A stretch of DNA of 33,930 nucleotides from UBA1765 sp045615885 (GTDB lineage Bacteria > Fibrobacterota > Fibrobacteria > Fibrobacterales > Fibrobacteraceae): the NCBI GenBank assembly GCA_045615885.1, contig JAZLFR010000005.1, forward strand, positions 1 to 33,930. The letters are read 5' to 3'. Both the position numbers and the translations under genes were made by a program. The notes under the pieces were generated by a model. The model was not told where the DNA came from. It ran no database searches and saw only the letters and a program-made list of their open reading frames with translations. This document shows, in pieces, positions 7,132 through 16,900 of the stretch. Each line of letters opens with the position of its first letter. The first letter of the stretch is position 1.

Positions 7132-8526
7132 TTACATTTCTTCGAGGCGTTTGCCTTTAGTTTCTGTAATGAATACTGCTACGAAGAAGAAGCTGAATAC
7201 GGCAAAGACGGTATACAGAAAATATGTTGGGCCAGGGCCTATTCCATAGGAACCGGTGAGAATGGGGAAGCTCCAGGTGACGGCGAAGTTTGCAAGCCAT
7301 TGCACCAGCCCGCAAACGGCGATTGCCACTGCACGAATGCGGTTGTTGAACATTTCGCCAAGCATTACCCACATGACTGGGCCCCAGGTGGCCGCGAAGA
7401 ATGCAACATAGAGGTTTGCGGCAATCAATGCGATTGGCCCGCACATGGCAAGGACTCCTTCACGGTCGAGCCCGATGCTAAAGCAGATTCCAAGAGTTGC
7501 AAGCGTAACGGACATGCCTACGCTGCCGATTAAAAGCAACGGACGACGGCCGATTTTATCGATGAGCAAGATGGCGACAAAGGTCATTACCAGGTTGATT
7601 CCGCTGCTGATTAGGCTGAACAGGAACGAATTGCTTTCGTCAAAACCTACGCTCTGCCAAAGTATTGTGCCGTAGTAGAAAATTACATTGATGCCTACAA
7701 ATTGTTGCAAAACGGCTAGGCCGATGCCTGCCCACACGATTGGAGCGATGCAGCGCTTGCCGTGAATGAATGTCATGAGGTCAGAAAGCTTTGGGGTGCT
7801 CTCGTTTTTGAATGTTTGCTGCATTGCTGCAATGGCTTCGTCGGCAACGCCTTCGTTAAAGCCTGTTAGAACTTTTTTTGCATCTTCAATGCGCCCGACT
7901 CGCACGAGGTAGCGTGGCGATTCTGGAAGTTTAAGCGCTGCAAAACCATAAAACAGCGCAGGAATCAATTCAACCCAGAACATGATTTGCCACGCCTTGA
8001 ACCCGGCGAGCAGAACGTTGTTTGCAGACCCTGCCATTCTGACGAGTACATAGTTTGAAAGCAGTGCTGCAAAAATGCCTACGACAATGGCTAATTGCTG
8101 CAGGGAGCCTAGCCGCCCGCGCAAATGCGCGGGCGCAGTTTCTGCAATGTAGAGTGGCGCGATGATGCTAGCGACGCCCATGCCAAGGCCGCCGACAATG
8201 CGCCAAAGAATGAAGTCTGTAATGCCGAACGGCATGCCAGAACCGATGGCACTTACAAGAAAAAGAATTGCTGCAAAAAGCATGCAGCGCACGCGGCCGA
8301 AACGGTCTGCCAGGCGGCCTGCAAAATAGGCGCCCACGGCAGCCCCGATGAGCGTGAGCGAAACGGCCCACGCCAAATCAAAATCGGAAGTGCTGAAGTG
8401 AATTTTCAAGGCTGCGTTCGCCCCGTTGATTACGGAAGAATCGAAGCCGAAAAGAAAACCGCCAATTGCTGCGGCGATTGCGATGAGAACTACGTTTCCT
8501 GTGTGGCAAGCGTTTGTTTGTTCCAT
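7132..8526 (-). CDS. MFS sugar transporter, sugar-porter family
   Basis: This 464-aa, 12-helix permease has the sugar-porter signatures: FLFGFDSSVINGAN in helix 1, GRLADRFGRVR after helix 2, PESPRYLV before the central loop, QQFVGINVIFYYG in helix 7, and ETKGK near the C-terminus. Relatives such as XylE, GalP and AraE are proton-coupled importers of xylose, galactose or arabinose; the substrate here cannot be read from sequence. The start is chosen at an ATG preceded by GTGAGG and a 6-nt spacer; the paralogue at 31788 has the same leader arrangement. A plausible promoter on the minus strand is TTGTCA-N18-TATATC, immediately upstream. The gene is divergent from leuS. Confidence 0.93.
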   Translation of the reverse strand: MEQTNACHTGNVVLIAIAAAIGGFLFGFDSSVINGANAALKIHFSTSDFDLAWAVSLTLIGAAVGAYFAGRLADRFGRVRCMLFAAILFLVSAIGSGMPFGITDFILWRIVGGLGMGVASIIAPLYIAETAPAHLRGRLGSLQQLAIVVGIFAALLSNYVLVRMAGSANNVLLAGFKAWQIMFWVELIPALFYGFAALKLPESPRYLVRVGRIEDAKKVLTGFNEGVADEAIAAMQQTFKNESTPKLSDLMTFIHGKRCIAPIVWAGIGLAVLQQFVGINVIFYYGTILWQSVGFDESNSFLFSLISSGINLVMTFVAILLIDKIGRRPLLLIGSVGMSVTLATLGICFSIGLDREGVLAMCGPIALIAANLYVAFFAATWGPVMWVMLGEMFNNRIRAVAIAVCGLVQWLANFAVTWSFPILTGSYGIGPGPTYFLYTVFAVFSFFFVAVFITETKGKRLEEM

Positions 8527-8919
8527 GGAATACCTCACTTTTGTTTGCGATATACCAATTGGTTGCTTGCGGTGACAAGAGGAAAAATTGCATTTGCGTT
8601 AGCGACCGCGGCACGGATGTGTTCGGACTTTGCGGAGCTCTTGTTTGCGAGTGGAATTTTTGTTAGCTCCGCAAAGGCTGAACGGAAAGGTTTGCGTGGC
8701 TGTGGAAGGGGGCATGTGTGGAGCAAACCTTATAACGCAAGGGAGCGACGGCTGCGAAGCTGCCGTAACGCCCAAAAATTTCTAGATTTGCGAGCGAAAA
8801 ATTTAACGATTGTTTTGTCAAACGTGAATCGATGAACTGCGACAGGCTTGAATATCTCTCGTCTCTCGTCTCTCGTCTCTCGTCTCTCGTCTGGCAGGAA
8901 TATTCCGAGGTTCAAAATA
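8527..8919. other. Intergenic region between MFS transporter and leuS, with a large inverted repeat
   Basis: No gene is seen. A 12-bp perfect inverted repeat, ctttgcggagct (8628-8639) and agctccgcaaag (8665-8676), is extended by outer gttc/gaac (8621-8683). Further complementary pieces (gcgtta near 8597, taacgc near 8766, and the acggc/gccgt hairpin near 8758) suggest a larger folded element. The leuS end carries a heptanucleotide array. I do not see T-box hallmarks upstream of leuS. Confidence 0.5.
8856..8890. repeat. Heptanucleotide tandem repeat (ctctcgt x5)
   Basis: Five perfect copies of ctctcgt lie 30-64 nt before the leuS start codon. Single or paired copies of the unit also occur near 280 and at 5515-5530. 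Perfect copies suggest recent expansion and probable length variation between strains. Confidence 0.85.
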
Positions 8920-11607
8920 ATGGCAAAGTATAATCCGCAAGAAATTGAAACCAAGTGGCAGGCTTACTGGGCTGAACATCAGACCTTCAAGACTGGCACA
9001 GACCAGTCCAAGCCAAAGTTCTATTGCTTGGATATGTTCCCGTACCCAAGTGGCGCTGGCCTCCATGTTGGCCACCCGGAAGGCTACACTGCAACGGATA
9101 TTATTTGCCGCTACAAGCGCAGCAAGGGCTTCAACGTCTTGCACCCCATGGGTTGGGATGCCTTCGGTCTCCCCGCTGAACAGTATGCAATTCAGACCGG
9201 TACACACCCGGCAATCACCACCAAGAAGAACTGCGATAACTTCCGCCGTCAGATCCAGCGCCTCGGTCTTTCTTACGACTGGGAAAAGGAAGTGAACACC
9301 ACGGACCCGAAGTACTACAAGTGGACCCAGTGGATCTTCAAGCGCCTTTACGGCACCTGGTTCGATGACGAACAGCAGAAGGGCCGCCCGATTGAAGAAT
9401 TGCCGATTCCTGAAGAAGTTCAGAAGGAAGGTACCAAGGCAGTTCGTTTTTACAAGGATTCCAAGCGCCTTGCTTATTACGCCGACGCTCAGGTCTGGTG
9501 GTGCAAGCACTGCAAGATTGTTTGCGCTAACGAAGAAGTTTTGAACGACGGTTCTCACGAAAAGTGCGGCACCAAGGAAGTGGAACGCCGTAACCTGAAG
9601 CAGTGGCTCATGCGCATTCCGCATTATGGCGACCGCTTGCTGAAGGGCCTCGATAAGCTGGATTGGCCCCAGGGCGTGAAGGACATGCAGAAGAACTGGA
9701 TCGGCAAGAGCCAGGGCGCAGAAGTGGATTTCGCTATCGCTGATGCAAACGGCAAGCCTACCGAAAACAAGCTCCGCGTTTATACCACCCGTTGCGATAC
9801 CTTGTTTGGCGCAACCTATATGGTGGTGGCTCCCGAACACAAGCTGGTTCCGACCCTCACTACCCCGGAACAGAAGGAAGCTGTGAAAGCCTACGTTCAT
9901 GCTGCCGCCCTTAAGAGCGACCTGGACCGTACCGAACTGGCCAAGGAAAAGACCGGCGTGTTCTCTGGCTCCTACGCCATCAACCCGCTGACCGGCACCA
10001 AGATTCCGGTTTGGGTGGCTGACTACGTTTTGACTGGGTACGGCACCGGCGCTATCATGGCTGTGCCTGCTCACGATACCCGCGACTTTGAATTCGCAAA
10101 GAAGTTCAACCTGCCTGTTATCTGCATCATGGAACCGGACGCCTCTTGCCCGGAAGACGTGAAGCCTCAGGTTCTCGCTGGCGAAGCATGCTGGGCTGCC
10201 GACGGCACCTACATCAACAGCCAGAACGACACCCTCTGCCTCAACGGCCTCAACAAGGAAGCTGGCAAGGCTAAGGTCATCGAATGGCTCGAAGCCAACA
10301 AGATCGGTAAGGCTACCGTGAACTACAAGCTCCGTGACTGGCTCTTCAGCCGTCAGCGTTACTGGGGCGAACCGTTCCCCATCATCCACTGGGAAGATGG
10401 CGAAATCTCTACCGTCGACGATGCAGAACTCCCCGTGCAGCTGCCGGATCTGCAGGACTACAAGCCGGGTGACGGCGGTCAGTCTCCGCTGGCCAACGCA
10501 ACCGAATGGCTCAACGTTGTAGATAAGAACGGCCGCAAGGGTGTCCGCGAAACCAACACCATGCCGCAGTGGGCAGGCTCCTGCTGGTACTATCTCCGTT
10601 ACATTGACGCTTGCAACGGTGACGCATTCCTTGCCAAGGAACTTGAAAAGTACTGGATGCCGGTTGACTTGTATGTTGGCGGTGCTGAACACGCTGTGCT
10701 CCACTTGCTCTATAGCCGTTTCTGGCACAAGGTTTTGTTTGACCTCGGTCTCGTTTCTACCGACGAACCGTTCCAGAAGCTCTTTAACCAGGGTATGATT
10801 CTTGCCTTCGCTTACGAAGACGCCGCCGGTTCAAAGGTTCCGACAGACGAAGTGGAAGAAAAGAACGGCAAGTTCTTCAAGAAGGGTACCGACATCGAGC
10901 TCAAGCAGATTGTTGCCAAGATGAGTAAGTCCCTGAAGAACGTTGTGAACCCGGACGACGTGGTTCGCGATTACGGTGCAGACAGCCTTCGTTTGTACGA
11001 AATGTTCATGGGTCCTCTGGATGCCGTGAAGCCTTGGCAGACCAAGGGCATCGAAGGTATGAACCGCTTCCTGGGCCGCGCATGGCGTTCTGTAGTGGGC
11101 GACGACGATGCAGCTCCTGTATTTGTTGACGAAGCTGCTCCTGAAGATATTCAGAAGATTATGCACCAGACAATTATCAAGGTTACAAGCGATCTTGATA
11201 ACATGAGCTTTAACACTGCAATTAGCCAACTCATGATTTTCAACAACGAAATGATGAAGATGGACAAGCGCTACCGCGAACCATGCGAAACATTCGTAAA
11301 ACTCTTGCACCCGTTTGCACCGCACATTGCCGAAGAAATGTGGAGCATCCTCGGTCACGAAGGTTCCTTGACAAATGTTGCATGGCCTGAAGCCGACGCA
11401 AGCAAGGCTGTGGAAAACACCGTCGAAGTCGTGTTCCAGGTGAACGGCAAGCTCCGCGCCAAGGCAAATGTCGATAAGAGTCTGGACAAGGCTGCTTTGG
11501 AAGCCCTTGCCATGGAAAATGACCGCGTGAAGGAATTCACTAACGGCAAGACTGTGGTTAAGGTTATTGCCGTGCCGGGTAAGCTGGTGAATATCGTGGT
11601 GAAGTAA
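8920..11607 (+). CDS. leuS: Leucine--tRNA ligase (complete copy)
   Basis: LeuRS charges tRNA-Leu and edits misacylated products. The 895-aa protein is full length. The HIGH-type motif is H49-V-G-H52 in GAGLHVGHPEG, a CP1 editing domain lies in the middle (GTGAIMAVPAHDTRD), and K667-MSKS precedes the anticodon-binding and C-terminal domains. The ATG is chosen because MAKYNPQEIETKW is the usual N-terminus and GAGG lies 9 nt upstream; an earlier in-frame ATG would only translate the ctctcgt repeats. A terminator follows. Codons 487-895 are repeated in a divergent copy at 18007, and the last codons again near 19407. This copy is presumably the working one. Confidence 0.97.
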   Translation: MAKYNPQEIETKWQAYWAEHQTFKTGTDQSKPKFYCLDMFPYPSGAGLHVGHPEGYTATDIICRYKRSKGFNVLHPMGWDAFGLPAEQYAIQTGTHPAITTKKNCDNFRRQIQRLGLSYDWEKEVNTTDPKYYKWTQWIFKRLYGTWFDDEQQKGRPIEELPIPEEVQKEGTKAVRFYKDSKRLAYYADAQVWWCKHCKIVCANEEVLNDGSHEKCGTKEVERRNLKQWLMRIPHYGDRLLKGLDKLDWPQGVKDMQKNWIGKSQGAEVDFAIADANGKPTENKLRVYTTRCDTLFGATYMVVAPEHKLVPTLTTPEQKEAVKAYVHAAALKSDLDRTELAKEKTGVFSGSYAINPLTGTKIPVWVADYVLTGYGTGAIMAVPAHDTRDFEFAKKFNLPVICIMEPDASCPEDVKPQVLAGEACWAADGTYINSQNDTLCLNGLNKEAGKAKVIEWLEANKIGKATVNYKLRDWLFSRQRYWGEPFPIIHWEDGEISTVDDAELPVQLPDLQDYKPGDGGQSPLANATEWLNVVDKNGRKGVRETNTMPQWAGSCWYYLRYIDACNGDAFLAKELEKYWMPVDLYVGGAEHAVLHLLYSRFWHKVLFDLGLVSTDEPFQKLFNQGMILAFAYEDAAGSKVPTDEVEEKNGKFFKKGTDIELKQIVAKMSKSLKNVVNPDDVVRDYGADSLRLYEMFMGPLDAVKPWQTKGIEGMNRFLGRAWRSVVGDDDAAPVFVDEAAPEDIQKIMHQTIIKVTSDLDNMSFNTAISQLMIFNNEMMKMDKRYREPCETFVKLLHPFAPHIAEEMWSILGHEGSLTNVAWPEADASKAVENTVEVVFQVNGKLRAKANVDKSLDKAALEALAMENDRVKEFTNGKTVVKVIAVPGKLVNIVVK

Positions 11608-11661
11608 AGTTCATCCTCGACCAAGCGAAGCGTGGTAGGGGATCCATAAAGCGAAAGAATT

Positions 11662-11694
11662 ATCCTGTCTCTGAAAATGGGACAGGATTTTTTT
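11662..11694 (+). terminator. Intrinsic terminator after leuS
   Basis: An 8-bp stem, atcctgtc/gacaggat, with an 11-nt loop and a run of T residues. Confidence 0.88.
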
Positions 11695-11918
11695 GTGTGG
11701 GGGAAGTCTCCCCCTCACTTCAGCCCCTCCCGCCCTTATAATCAAGCTCGCTTCGGCGGGCTTTTTCTATAGCCCCACCCGGGGCTTCCGCTACCCTCTC
11801 GCCTAGGGGCTTTGCCCCTAAAACCCCGTAATGCTTCGGCTTAAGTGTGTTTTCCTTTTTTTGCTGTTTAAAACAAACTAGTTCGTTGCATGGGGACGGT
11901 TCCTCGCTATTCCCTAGC

Positions 11919-11947
11919 TTGATTTGTCGTGGAAGTTTATGTATATT
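11919..11947 (+). promoter_or_regulatory. Sigma70-like promoter of the putative toxin module
   Basis: TTGATT (11919-11924), a 17-bp spacer and TATATT (11942-11947) point at the ORF starting at 11967. Confidence 0.6.
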
Positions 11948-11966
11948 TTCGGTAGAGAGGTTTGAT

Positions 11967-12122
11967 ATGCAAGAAAGCGTCTTTGAAATAATGGATAAAA
12001 TTATTCAGCGCAAACATCCGATGGATGCTGCGTCTGTTCAGGCTCGTCTTCAAAAGGCGGGTATTGTAACTTCCAAGGGTAATCTTACGAAACCTTATAG
12101 AAACCTTTGCGCGTCTAAGTGA
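11967..12122 (+). CDS. 51-aa protein upstream of the ART-like gene, possible antitoxin
   Basis: A small basic protein with a predicted helical N-terminus (VFEIMDKIIQRKHP) and a KAGIVTSKGNLTKPYRNL segment. I do not recognise a family. Support comes from its promoter, a GAGAGG Shine-Dalgarno about 6 nt upstream, and a 4-nt GTGA overlap with the next gene, which indicates coupled translation. A small gene overlapping a larger enzyme-like gene is the usual layout of a toxin-antitoxin pair, so an antitoxin role is an inference from layout only. Confidence 0.55.
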   Translation: MQESVFEIMDKIIQRKHPMDAASVQARLQKAGIVTSKGNLTKPYRNLCASK

Positions 12123-12712
12123 ATATGTCGGCCAGCATTTATAGTATAAGGCCAAATTTGGTTCTAGGATTTCATGGTTGTGACGAAGAGACTGGCCTTA
12201 GTTTGATAGAAAATTCAGACAACATAGTCAAGAGTCACAATACCTATGATTGGCTTGGCCATGGTTTTTATCTATGGGAAAACAACTACGATCGAGCTTG
12301 GGAATGGGCTTGCAATCATCGTGAACATCCGTTCGTTGTTGGAGCTGTTTTGTCGTTAGGTTTATGTCTCGATTTTACAGATTCTAGATTCACGCAAAGA
12401 CTTTCTGACATTTATCCTAAGTATGCGGAAGACATGGCGTCTCAGGGAAAAACGCTTCCTCGTAATTTTGATGCGAAGACTGATGTGAACAAGGACAAAC
12501 TTGTTAGGAACCTCGATTGCTCTGTTATTGAATATCTTTTGAATTATGAAGGCATGCCTTATTATGACACCGTTCGCGGTGCCTTTGAAGAAGGTGGCCC
12601 TGCATTCCCCGGTGCTGCAATAAGGATGAAAACGCATATTCAAATCAGTGTCAGAAATGACGACTGTATTAAAGGCTTCTTCCTTCCGCGTAGGCCTGCT
12701 TTGAATCGTTAG
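12119..12712 (+). CDS. Putative ADP-ribosyltransferase-like (DUF3990-type) protein
   Basis: This 197-aa protein has a pattern like small bacterial ADP-ribosyltransferase folds. An early His sits in LGFHGCD (H19). DWLGHGFYLWEN (residues 44-55) is followed by an Ala/Trp-rich helix, matching the G-x-Y plus A-x-x-WA pattern of DUF3990-like ART proteins. Conserved-looking C-terminal HIQISVRNDDCIKGFF follows. Such proteins would transfer ADP-ribose from NAD+ to a target and often act as toxins; the target here is unknown. The GTG start overlaps the upstream stop; an ATG two codons later is an alternative. AT-rich composition relative to leuS suggests transfer. The family call is by pattern recognition and not certain. 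Confidence 0.6.
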   Translation: MNMSASIYSIRPNLVLGFHGCDEETGLSLIENSDNIVKSHNTYDWLGHGFYLWENNYDRAWEWACNHREHPFVVGAVLSLGLCLDFTDSRFTQRLSDIYPKYAEDMASQGKTLPRNFDAKTDVNKDKLVRNLDCSVIEYLLNYEGMPYYDTVRGAFEEGGPAFPGAAIRMKTHIQISVRNDDCIKGFFLPRRPALNR

Positions 12713-13158
12713 TCATTCATATTTCTCTCTGAAAAATATCTCCCTTTTTTTTACAGATTGGCTCAAAAATGTGTTCAATTGCAGATTTTTTTTATGCTAT
12801 GGGGAGAAGAATAATTTATCTTTAGGTAGAAAATAGAGTTTTTGCTCTTGTTCCCGAAGCGAAATATCGACAATTTCATCTAAACGAGGACAAGGCGAGC
12901 GCTCACGCAAGCATGCCGTTTTGTATGGTATGTTTCAGTTTGCTGTACCGGCTTTTTTTAAGCTGGTCTTTTGGCTGTATAAGCCATGGGCAACAGCCCT
13001 TTCGGGGCGTGGGTCGTTTGCGTTTATCGTTTAGAGGCAGTCGATAGCCCCGCTTTGGTAAATGCAGCGATCCACGTCCTTTTTTGTTTCCAGAAAAATA
13101 GATGTGGTTCCTTGTGGAATGAGGGTGGACTCCATAGGTGTAAACGATGGAGACTGTA
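12713..13158. other. Long intergenic region without a recognised gene
   Basis: About 445 bp. A minus-strand reading frame crosses part of it but has no ribosome site or family resemblance. Noted features are T-rich stretches after the ART-like gene, a gcgagcgctcacgcaagc segment near 12895, catctaaacgag at 12877-12888 (both also found, as complements, in the insert at 19257-19406), and a ctccat/atggag inverted repeat at about 13131-13152 just before the next gene. A small RNA is possible but not demonstrable. Confidence 0.4.
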
Positions 13159-13926
13159 ATGTGTAAGAAAGATGCACAAGGATTTGAACTTGACAAAAAT
13201 GACTTTGTCATGCTCACAAAGACAAATGCAAAGATTGCTCAAGATAAAGTGAATGCGTCTGCGAAAGATGGAGATGGGAAAAAGTCTTCAAAAACTCGAA
13301 AAACGCTTAGCGCTATTCGAGAAGATGATTGGGCCAAGAATGACCTGTATCAACTTATACAAAATGAATCCCAAAAGAAATTTAGTGACGGTTTTTTGGA
13401 TATTGTTAAGAAAATAAATGATACAAATTCAACAAGATTAAGCAATGAAGAACAAGATTGTTTTGCAAATTACATTAGCAAAAACAAAGATGAAATTCTG
13501 GAGCAGATAAAGCTTGGTAAGGTAGAGGTTGTTAATGATTTAGCCAAGGCGGGCTCCGACACAAGTAAAAAACGCCATAATTTTAGCTTTGCATCAAAGT
13601 TTTGTACGTATATATCTCGATATCTTTTTAATGAATGCGACAGGTTTACGCCGTATGATAATGTTTTACAAAACATATTACCCTACTATGCGTGGGTATA
13701 TTGCGGAGATAAGACGGTAGAAAACTTTAAAAAGAACCGGAAAAGTGGATATGGTAATTACATTGCTCTAATTCGCAAAATTATTGTGAGTGCTAAAAAT
13801 TTATACGGAGAAAATCAAAAACTTTCTCTCAAGGAATTTGATCGACTTTTGTGGTATAAATACAAAGGTTTGCTAGGTGAAGATTTAATAGGTATTCAGA
13901 ATTCACAACTTATCAAGGAGACTTAA
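13159..13926 (+). CDS. Unrecognised 255-aa protein with a SFASKFC...PYD motif
   Basis: A hydrophilic, lysine-rich protein without signal peptide. The first 130 residues look helical and charged. The second half contains NFSFASKFCTY (141-151) and RFTPYDNVL (162-170). These resemble a pattern (SK followed by P-x-x-YD) that I associate with uncharacterised helical proteins, possibly related to the OGG-like DNA-glycosylase fold; this is a weak impression. The start chosen has GGAGA 5 nt upstream; an ATG four codons earlier is possible. The stop lies 2 nt before the surface-protein ATG, so the two are very likely cotranscribed. AT-rich, consistent with an acquired island. Confidence 0.6.
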   Translation: MCKKDAQGFELDKNDFVMLTKTNAKIAQDKVNASAKDGDGKKSSKTRKTLSAIREDDWAKNDLYQLIQNESQKKFSDGFLDIVKKINDTNSTRLSNEEQDCFANYISKNKDEILEQIKLGKVEVVNDLAKAGSDTSKKRHNFSFASKFCTYISRYLFNECDRFTPYDNVLQNILPYYAWVYCGDKTVENFKKNRKSGYGNYIALIRKIIVSAKNLYGENQKLSLKEFDRLLWYKYKGLLGEDLIGIQNSQLIKET

Positions 13927-13928
13927 TC

Positions 13929-16900
13929 ATGAAAATCACTAAACTCTACTTAATCATTGTCTCCTTGGTTGCGTCGCTTGTAAGTAATGCGATTGCGGCG
14001 GCATGGACTGGTTCTATGTCAGAACCAGAAAATATGAAAAAGATTGATGGCAAGTCGTTCTATGTCATCACAACTGCAGATGAACTTGCGTGGTTTGCGT
14101 CTCAGGTGAATAGCGGAAAGTCAACGATAAATGCCGTACTAGGAAACAACATCGTTTTTGGAAAGGATAACAGTACAAGATGTTCTGCCAAATGGACGCC
14201 TATTGGCAAAGATCCAAACCATAAATTTGGAGGGATTTTAGATGGTGCAGGTTACACAATTTATGGTATTTATGTGGATAGCATTCCTGTGGCAGGGATT
14301 ATCGGTGTTTTAGAAACTGGTGGTGTTGTCAGAAATTTGAGAGCAAATACAGGATATATTAGAGGTAGTTTTCGCGTAGGAGGATTTGTCGCTCATAATG
14401 ACGGCACCATCCAAAGTGCGGAAAATAACAATAGGATAGAAGGGTTTTATAAAAATTCTAGTGACACGACATCTATCTATGTTGGGGGGATTGCTGGACA
14501 TAATAACGGCATGATTGCAACATCCTCAAATAAGATGCCTGTCAACAATAAGGCTCCTACGAGTCTTTCGGGTGGCATTGCTGGAAAAAATTCAGGTCAA
14601 ATATATAATTCGGGCAATAGTGGAAGTGTTTCTGCAATTATTTATAAAACTGGCGCCCGATACGAAGCAGGTACTAGCGATGGAATATATTCTGGAGGCA
14701 TCGCTGGTCACAATACAGGTTCAATTAACAGAATAAAAAATATTGGAAATGTCTCCGCTGATGGACATATAGTTTATTATGACGACTTATGTGTTGGATG
14801 TAATATAGAACAGTCGCAAGATGTGTATAGAAAAACCTACTCGGGTGGAATTGTGGGATTGAGTTCAACAACAATAAGCAATGCTATCAACAATGGAAAA
14901 ATCAGTAATAGTAATAAAAAGAATCGCTACATTAATGGTATCGTTGCATCCGGTATAGCAAAGAATTCTATCGACCAGCAATCTTTCAAATATTGGCTCA
15001 ATGAGACTGAAATCCAGGGAACCGCTGAAAATATGCAGAAAGACCAATTCGCTTGGATGCTTAACACCACAGATGGAACTGAAGAAAATAGTGGTGTGTG
15101 GACTCGGGGGACGGATGGATACCCGACCTTTGCAAATGAAGATTCTCTTCCCATTTATAAAGTTGTCTTCAATGATGACGGCGTAACATCAAATCGCTAC
15201 ACGAATTACAAAGGTCTAGCAACATTCCCTGATAACCCTGAGCCTGTTGAAGGCTACATTTTTAGTGGCTGGTTTAATTCGGAAAATGTTAAAGTAAAGC
15301 CATCGACAATTTTTACTGCTGATCAAACAGTGAATGCGGTATATGTAGATGCATCTGATGTTTACTATACAATTAATTTCTATAACGAAGACAAAACTTT
15401 GCTGAAAAGCTATTCTGCTCAACATGGAAGCATCGTCACCTATGATGGCGAAGAACCTGTAAAAGCGCCGTCTGCAGAATACTCTTATTCGTTTGCTGGT
15501 TGGAATGTTGAACCGACAAATGCTGTAGAAGATTTTGATTATTATGCGACTTATACATCAACCAAAAGATCATATTCCATTGAATTCCGCGATTTTGATG
15601 GAACCCTATTGCAGTCATCTACGAACCTTTATGGATCGGTACCTAACTGTACAAAGAATCTAAATCGCGCATCAACCATGGAATGGAATTATAGTTTTAA
15701 GGGATGGACCCCAACAATAAAATCAGTTTCTGGTGAAGCAGTTTATACTGCAATATATGATTCCAGCAAGGTTGAGTATACAGTTACATTCATGAATGGT
15801 TCAACAGTATTTGAAACGCAGCAAGTAGCTTATGGGACTCCTGCAAGAACGCCTTCAGAAAAGCCTTTCCGTGACGGCTATAAGTTTGTGGGCTGGTCTC
15901 CAAGCTATGCCAGAATTACAACTAACCTGACTATATCTGCATTGTTCGAAGAACTTATTTATCATACAATTACAATTCTTGATAATGATGGCAACAAAGT
16001 TGATAATGTCAATGTGGTTGATGAAGAACCGTACACTCTGCCAGCGGCTCTTCAAAAAGAAGGCTATGAATTTATTGGTTGGTTCAATGGGGACGTGCTG
16101 CTGGGATTTTCTGGAGATAAGATTCCTGTATCCGCAGATATGTCCATAACAGCTCACTATAAAATTCTTTCATATACGGTAACTTTTGTTAATTACGATG
16201 GGACTATTTGGGACAAGAAAACTGTTGAATATGGAACTGTTCCTTCATACATTGTTCCGTCTCGTCCCAAAACGGCTCAATACACCTATTATTTCAACAC
16301 GTGGAGTCCTATTGTTGGGAAGGTTACCAAGGATATCACTTACACAGCGGTTTATCTCAGTGTTGTAAATGAGTATAAAATCAGTTTTGTCGATGAAAAT
16401 GGGAACCTGTTAAAATCATCTTCAGTTGCCTATGGGGTCAGACCAACAGCTCCAGCAACTCCAATAAAGTCTTCTACGGAAAAATACACATACAACTTTG
16501 CTGGTTGGAGTCCCTCGATTGAGGATGTAACAGGTCCTGCAACATATACTGCTTTATTTGATAGCTCTTTGAACAACTATTCTATTTCGTTTAAGAACGG
16601 CATGGAAACTTTACAAAGTACTTCTATCGCTTATGGAAATAAACCTGAATACAAAGGAACTGTACCTACCAGGACCGCTTCTGCTAAGTATAGTTACACC
16701 TTTGCTGGTTGGAATCCTGCAATTGAGAATGTAACAGGTCCTGCAACATATACTGCATTGTTCGATAGTACCTTAAATAACTATACCGTGGTATTCATGA
16801 ATGGAACTACAGTGTTGCAAAATAGTTTTATTGCATATGGCGAAGTTCCAGAATACAAAGGTGCGGAACCAAGTCGTAAAGCTACAGATAAGTATTCTTT

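Larger units (their letters stand above)
11608..11966. other. Intergenic region rich in small perfect hairpins
   Basis: No gene is seen between leuS and the 51-aa ORF. After the leuS terminator come three perfect GC-rich hairpins: ggggga/tccccc (11699-11714), gcccc/ggggc (11772-11785) and taggggc/gccccta (11804-11820). The stretch then becomes AT-rich and holds a promoter for the ORF at 11967. It marks the change from leuS-like composition to the AT-rich island. Confidence 0.55.

Noticed and set aside
8115..8134. 8-bp perfect GC-rich hairpin inside the MFS transporter gene
   Set aside because: It is accounted for by codons of a conserved Ala-Pro-Ala-His-Leu-Arg-Gly-Arg stretch; the paralogue lacks the hairpin, so it is probably chance.
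8856..8890. Possible CRISPR-like array
   Set aside because: Units are 7 nt in direct tandem without spacers.
8680..8919. T-box or leucine attenuator upstream of leuS
   Set aside because: No T-box consensus, specifier loop or terminator/antiterminator pair was found.
8818..10728. Long minus-strand open frame (636 codons) opposite leuS
   Set aside because: Shadow of leuS codon bias; a similar shadow appears opposite the second leuS copy.
12713..13158. Retron or other structured RNA locus
   Set aside because: No reverse transcriptase is nearby, and no convincing msr/msd-like paired repeats are present.
12903..13217. Minus-strand 104-codon frame in the gap before 13159
   Set aside because: It is basic and low in recognisable features, has no ribosome site and overlaps the next gene's start.
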